Assembly: GCA_050743365.1 (NCBI GenBank)
Contig: JBOGFI010000036.1
Location: 1-17,101 of the forward strand
Length of the DNA: 17,101 bases
Source: JBOGFI01 sp050743365
GTDB taxonomy: Bacteria > Actinomycetota > Acidimicrobiia > IMCC26256 > JACDBD01
Direction of reading: 5' to 3'
Shown: piece after piece, positions 14,040 to 17,101 of the stretch
How the letters are laid out: each line of letters opens with the position of its first letter
Numbering within the stretch: position 1 is the stretch's first letter
Made by a program: the position numbers and the translations under genes
Notes under the pieces: generated by a model
The model's input: only the letters and a program-made list of their open reading frames with translations
Told to the model about the DNA's origin: nothing
The model's database searches: none

Positions 14040-15449
14040 ATGGCCACCGACGGCGATACGGTCCGCCACGAGACCGACAGCATGGGCGCCGTCGAGGTGC
14101 CCGCGCACCGTTACTGGGGCGCACAGACCCAGCGGAGCCTCCACCACTTCTCCATCGGCGGCGACCGCATGCCCGAGCCCGTCATCCGCGGCATGGCGAT
14201 CCTGAAGAAGGCCGCCGCCCTCGCCAACCAGGACCTCGGGAAGCTGGCCGCCGAGGAAGCCAGGCTCATCGTGCAGGCCGCCGACGAGGTCATCGAGGGC
14301 CGCCACCCCGACGAGTTCCCTCTCTATGTGTGGCAGACCGGCAGCGGCACCCAGACGAACATGAACGTCAACGAGGTGATCTCGAACCGCGCCATCGAGT
14401 TGGCCGGCGGGGAACGGGGGAGCAAGGCGCCGATCCATCCCAACGACCACGTGAACATGTCGCAGTCGTCGAACGACACCTTCCCGACCGCGATGCACAT
14501 CGCCGCCGCCGAGCAGGTCGTCCACCGGCTGGTGCCGTCGGTTACCGAGCTGCGCGACGCGCTCGCCCGCAAGGCGGGCGAGTTCGCGGGGATCGTGAAG
14601 ATCGGCCGGACCCACCTCCAGGACGCGGTCCCGCTGACGCTCGAGCAGGAGTTCGGTGGCTACGTGGCCCAGCTCGACGCCGACCTCGAGCGCGTCCGGG
14701 CGGTGCTCCCCGGCCTGTACGAGCTCGCCGTCGGCGGCACCGCCGTCGGCACCGGCCTCAACACCCATCCCGAGTTTGCCGAGCTCGTCGCGGGCAAGAT
14801 CGCCGAGCTGACCGGGCTGCCGTTCGTGTCGGCGCCCAACAAGTTCGCGGCCCTCGCCGCTCACGACGCCATCGTCATGGCGAGCGGCGCGTTGAAGACG
14901 CTCGCCGTCTCGCTCATGAAGATCGCCAACGACATCCGCTGGCTCGGGTCGGGCCCACGAGCGGGCCTCGGCGAGCTGATCCTGCCCGAGAACGAGCCGG
15001 GGTCGTCGATCATGCCCGGGAAGGTGAACCCGACCCAGAGCGAGGCGATGACCATGGTGTGCGTGCAGGTGCTCGGCAACGACGCCGCCATCGGCTTCGC
15101 CGGCTCGCAGGGCAACTTCGAGCTCAACGTGTTCAAGCCGGTGATGATCTTCAACTTCCTGCACTCGGTCGGCCTGCTCACCGACGTCTGCCGGACGTTC
15201 CGCGAGTTCTGCGTCGAGGGGCTACGGGCCGACGAGGAGCGGATCGCCGAGCACCTCGGCAACTCGCTGATGCTCGTCACCGCCCTCAACCCGCACATCG
15301 GCTACGACAACGCCGCCGCCATCGCCAAGCACGCCCACCGTGAGGGCACCACGCTGCGGGAGGCGGCGGTCGCGCTCGGCCATCTGACCGCCGAGCAGTT
15401 CGACGAGATCGTCAGGCCCCACGAGATGACGGGGCCAGACTCGCGGTAG
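14040..15449 (+). CDS. fumC: Class II fumarate hydratase
   Basis: FumC interconverts fumarate and L-malate in the TCA cycle; this class is the iron-independent homotetramer. ATG 14040 with GAGAAGGGG 7 bases upstream gives 469 residues, matching the family (about 465). Conserved regions in order are VPAHRYWGAQTQRSLHHF near the N-terminus, TGSGTQTNMNVNEV at 100-113, SSNDTFPTAMH at 143-153 and GRTHLQDAVPLTLEQEF at 189-205 with H192. The flexible serine loop GSSIMPGKVNPTQ starts at 321, with catalytic S323. The GTQTN and HVNMSQSSND segments are typical of fumarase rather than aspartase or argininosuccinate lyase. It is a single gene, with its 3' end 15 bases from the opposing transporter gene. 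Confidence 0.97.
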   Translation: MATDGDTVRHETDSMGAVEVPAHRYWGAQTQRSLHHFSIGGDRMPEPVIRGMAILKKAAALANQDLGKLAAEEARLIVQAADEVIEGRHPDEFPLYVWQTGSGTQTNMNVNEVISNRAIELAGGERGSKAPIHPNDHVNMSQSSNDTFPTAMHIAAAEQVVHRLVPSVTELRDALARKAGEFAGIVKIGRTHLQDAVPLTLEQEFGGYVAQLDADLERVRAVLPGLYELAVGGTAVGTGLNTHPEFAELVAGKIAELTGLPFVSAPNKFAALAAHDAIVMASGALKTLAVSLMKIANDIRWLGSGPRAGLGELILPENEPGSSIMPGKVNPTQSEAMTMVCVQVLGNDAAIGFAGSQGNFELNVFKPVMIFNFLHSVGLLTDVCRTFREFCVEGLRADEERIAEHLGNSLMLVTALNPHIGYDNAAAIAKHAHREGTTLREAAVALGHLTAEQFDEIVRPHEMTGPDSR

Positions 15450-15464
15450 CGACTCGCCGGTCCG

Positions 15465-17101
15465 CTACTCGTCGAGCCAGATGCCGACCGTCGGCTGCAC
15501 GCTGACGCGGATCGTCTGGTTGCCGTTCCCGTCGGGGAGCTGCGGTCCGAACAGCCCCTTGACCTCGGGCTTCGAAGGGAACGCCCAGACCTGATACGAG
15601 ATCCACGCGTTGTAGAGCTCCCTGGCGAACTCCTCGCTGATGCCCCGGTAGATCTCCGCCCGCCTGGCCGCGTCGGTCTCGGAGCGGCCCTCGTCGAGTG
15701 CGGCGTCGATCTCGGGGTCGCTGAACCTGCCGAAGTTGACGGGCGAGCCCGTGTGCCACCACACGTACTGCCCGTCGGGGTCGCCGCCGGGGTGGTTGCG
15801 CCACAGGTTGGCCTGGAACTGTCCCCCGAGCGTGTCGTTGATGTACTGGGTCTGCTCGGTTGTCGAGATCTCGACCGCCATGCCCGCCCCCTGCATCTGC
15901 GACTGGACGATCTGGGCCGTCTTCACGATCGACGGGTCCGGGACGGCGCCGAGGGTGAAGCTCAGCTCGCTGCCGGTCTCGTTCTCGTACTCCTCGACGA
16001 GCTCCTTGGCGCGGTCGAGGTCGTGCTCGGGGTAGTCGAGCTGCTTCGGGTCCACGTAGCCCGGCACGTCGGCGTCGAACGGCTGGTCGGCGATCTCGCC
16101 CACCCCGCCACCCTGGATCTCGGCCAGCTCCTCACGGTCGAGCGCGTAGACGAACGCCTGGCGCGCCTTCTCGTTGTCGAACGGCGGCTTCGTCACGTTG
16201 AACATCGTGTAGCCGATCTCCGAGGCCTCGTCGACCTCGACGAGGTTGATCTCGCCCGCCTCGGCGTCCCGGCGCAGGTTCTTGATCTGGAGGCCGTCGG
16301 TCGTGTGGATGATGTCGAGCTCGCCGCCCCTGAGCCCGTTCACCCGCTGCGAGACGTCGGGCACGGGCCGGAAGGTGATCTGGTCGAGATAGGGCAGCTG
16401 GGTCCCGTTCTCGTCCTTCTGCCAGTAGTCCGGGTTGCGCTCGGCGACGAACTTGTCGTTCGGGGTCCAGCCGCAGTCGGTCTGCTCGCAGTTGGTAATG
16501 CGGAACGGCCCGGTGCCGATCAGGTTCCGGGGGCAAGTCTCGCGGTCAGCGAGCTGCTCGGGCGCCACGATGCCGAACCGGCCCGTGCCCCACAGGTAGC
16601 CGGGGAAGGCGATCCACGGCCGCTCGGTCGTGACCCTCACCGTCAGCGGGTCGACCACCTGCACATCGCTAACGTCCTGGAGGACGAACTGGGACAGCAG
16701 GCCGTTCCGCAGGGCCTCGAGGTTCGTCCTCACGGCCTCGGCGTCGAGCGGCTCGCCGTTGTGGAACTCGATGCCCTCCCGCAGGGTGATCGTGAACTCG
16801 GTGTAGGTGTCGTTGGGCTCCACCGACTCGGCGAGGTAGGGGACGATCTCGCCGTCGTCGTTGGGGATCGTGAGCGTGTCGTAGACGGCGGTGGCGACCT
16901 CGATGCCGCCGGCGGCCAGCTGGGCCGTGGGGAGGCACCAACCGCCGGTGGTCTCGGCCTCGAGCCCGTAGACGACCTCGCCGCCGCGCTTGGGGGTGCC
17001 CTCGTTCTCGGGGGGGTTGTTGCGCACGACCGCTCCGCCGCCGTCGCCACCTCCGCCGCCGCCGCACGCGGCGGCCGCGAGGCCGAGGGCCGCCACCACG
17101 C
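15465..17101 (-). CDS. ABC transporter solute-binding lipoprotein (peptide/nickel family 5), 5' end cut by window
   Basis: The extracytoplasmic binding protein of an oligopeptide, dipeptide or nickel-type importer. The visible 545 residues begin within a signal peptide (AALGLAAAAC), with the lipidated cysteine encoded at 17066-17064 and followed by a glycine-rich spacer. A GTG at 17099 could serve as a start, but the basic n-region of a signal peptide would then be missing, so the true start is probably beyond the edge. Family 5 features include GGEVVYGLEAE, the segment TITLREGIEFHNGEPLDAEA near residue 110, LIGTGPFRI, and NVTKPPFDNEKARQAFVYALDRE. The substrate cannot be told. No permease or ATPase is in the window; they could lie to the right, upstream of this gene. 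Confidence 0.92.
   Translation of the reverse strand, partial: VVAALGLAAAACGGGGGGDGGGAVVRNNPPENEGTPKRGGEVVYGLEAETTGGWCLPTAQLAAGGIEVATAVYDTLTIPNDDGEIVPYLAESVEPNDTYTEFTITLREGIEFHNGEPLDAEAVRTNLEALRNGLLSQFVLQDVSDVQVVDPLTVRVTTERPWIAFPGYLWGTGRFGIVAPEQLADRETCPRNLIGTGPFRITNCEQTDCGWTPNDKFVAERNPDYWQKDENGTQLPYLDQITFRPVPDVSQRVNGLRGGELDIIHTTDGLQIKNLRRDAEAGEINLVEVDEASEIGYTMFNVTKPPFDNEKARQAFVYALDREELAEIQGGGVGEIADQPFDADVPGYVDPKQLDYPEHDLDRAKELVEEYENETGSELSFTLGAVPDPSIVKTAQIVQSQMQGAGMAVEISTTEQTQYINDTLGGQFQANLWRNHPGGDPDGQYVWWHTGSPVNFGRFSDPEIDAALDEGRSETDAARRAEIYRGISEEFARELYNAWISYQVWAFPSKPEVKGLFGPQLPDGNGNQTIRVSVQPTVGIWLDE

Noticed and set aside
12004..14205. 733-residue plus-strand ORF opposite the DUF885 gene
   Set aside because: It overlaps three well-supported genes and is rich in A, G, R, V and H without motifs. 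The minus-strand frame has HEGVPGHH and family features instead.
17036..17066. GC-rich repeat of glycine codons as a repeat element
   Set aside because: It encodes the flexible glycine spacer after the lipidated cysteine of the binding protein, a normal feature of these lipoproteins.

Overview
The window is about 17.1 kb of very GC-rich DNA, close to 70 percent by eye, packed with ordinary-sized genes. The codon use, the GTG starts, the TANNNT-type -10 elements and the gene families (B12-dependent ribonucleotide reductase with NrdR, HelD-type helicase, DUF885 protein) point to a free-living actinobacterium. Acidimicrobiia or a related lineage is a guess from style and not a proof. I see no tRNA, rRNA, CRISPR array, insertion sequence or phage gene.

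Layout. Bases 1-38 carry the last codons of an upstream gene, possibly a LysM protein. nrdR (105-575) and nrdJ (831-4706) follow on the plus strand. Between them is a well-formed promoter (TTGACA, 17 bases, TGTAAT) followed by two NrdR-box-like sites 31 bases apart, so NrdR probably represses nrdJ directly. nrdJ is interrupted in frame by a 357-residue intein with a LAGLIDADG homing endonuclease, placed immediately before one of the redox-active cysteines of the reductase. A minus-strand pair follows: a zinc alcohol dehydrogenase (5188-6264) and a two-CBS-domain protein (4725-5171). Diverging from it across 59 bases is a plus-strand pair: a quinone-oxidoreductase-like MDR protein (6324-7325) and a histidine phosphatase (7322-7927) that overlaps it by 4 bases.

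Next comes a HelD-type helicase (7991-10420), then an M3-type oligoendopeptidase (10428-12233) 7 bases behind it. A DUF885 metallopeptidase-like protein (12238-13923, minus) converges on the peptidase, with only 4 bases between the stop codons. Class II fumarase fumC (14040-15449, plus) diverges from the DUF885 gene. A lipoprotein solute-binding component of a peptide/nickel-type ABC transporter (15465-17101, minus) converges on fumC and runs off the right edge.

Functionally this is housekeeping and metabolic DNA: deoxynucleotide synthesis with its own repressor, redox enzymes, RNA polymerase maintenance, peptide uptake and breakdown, and the TCA cycle. The most notable parts are the intein at the redox cysteine of NrdJ and the regulatory architecture in front of nrdJ. 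I found no clearly new multi-gene system.
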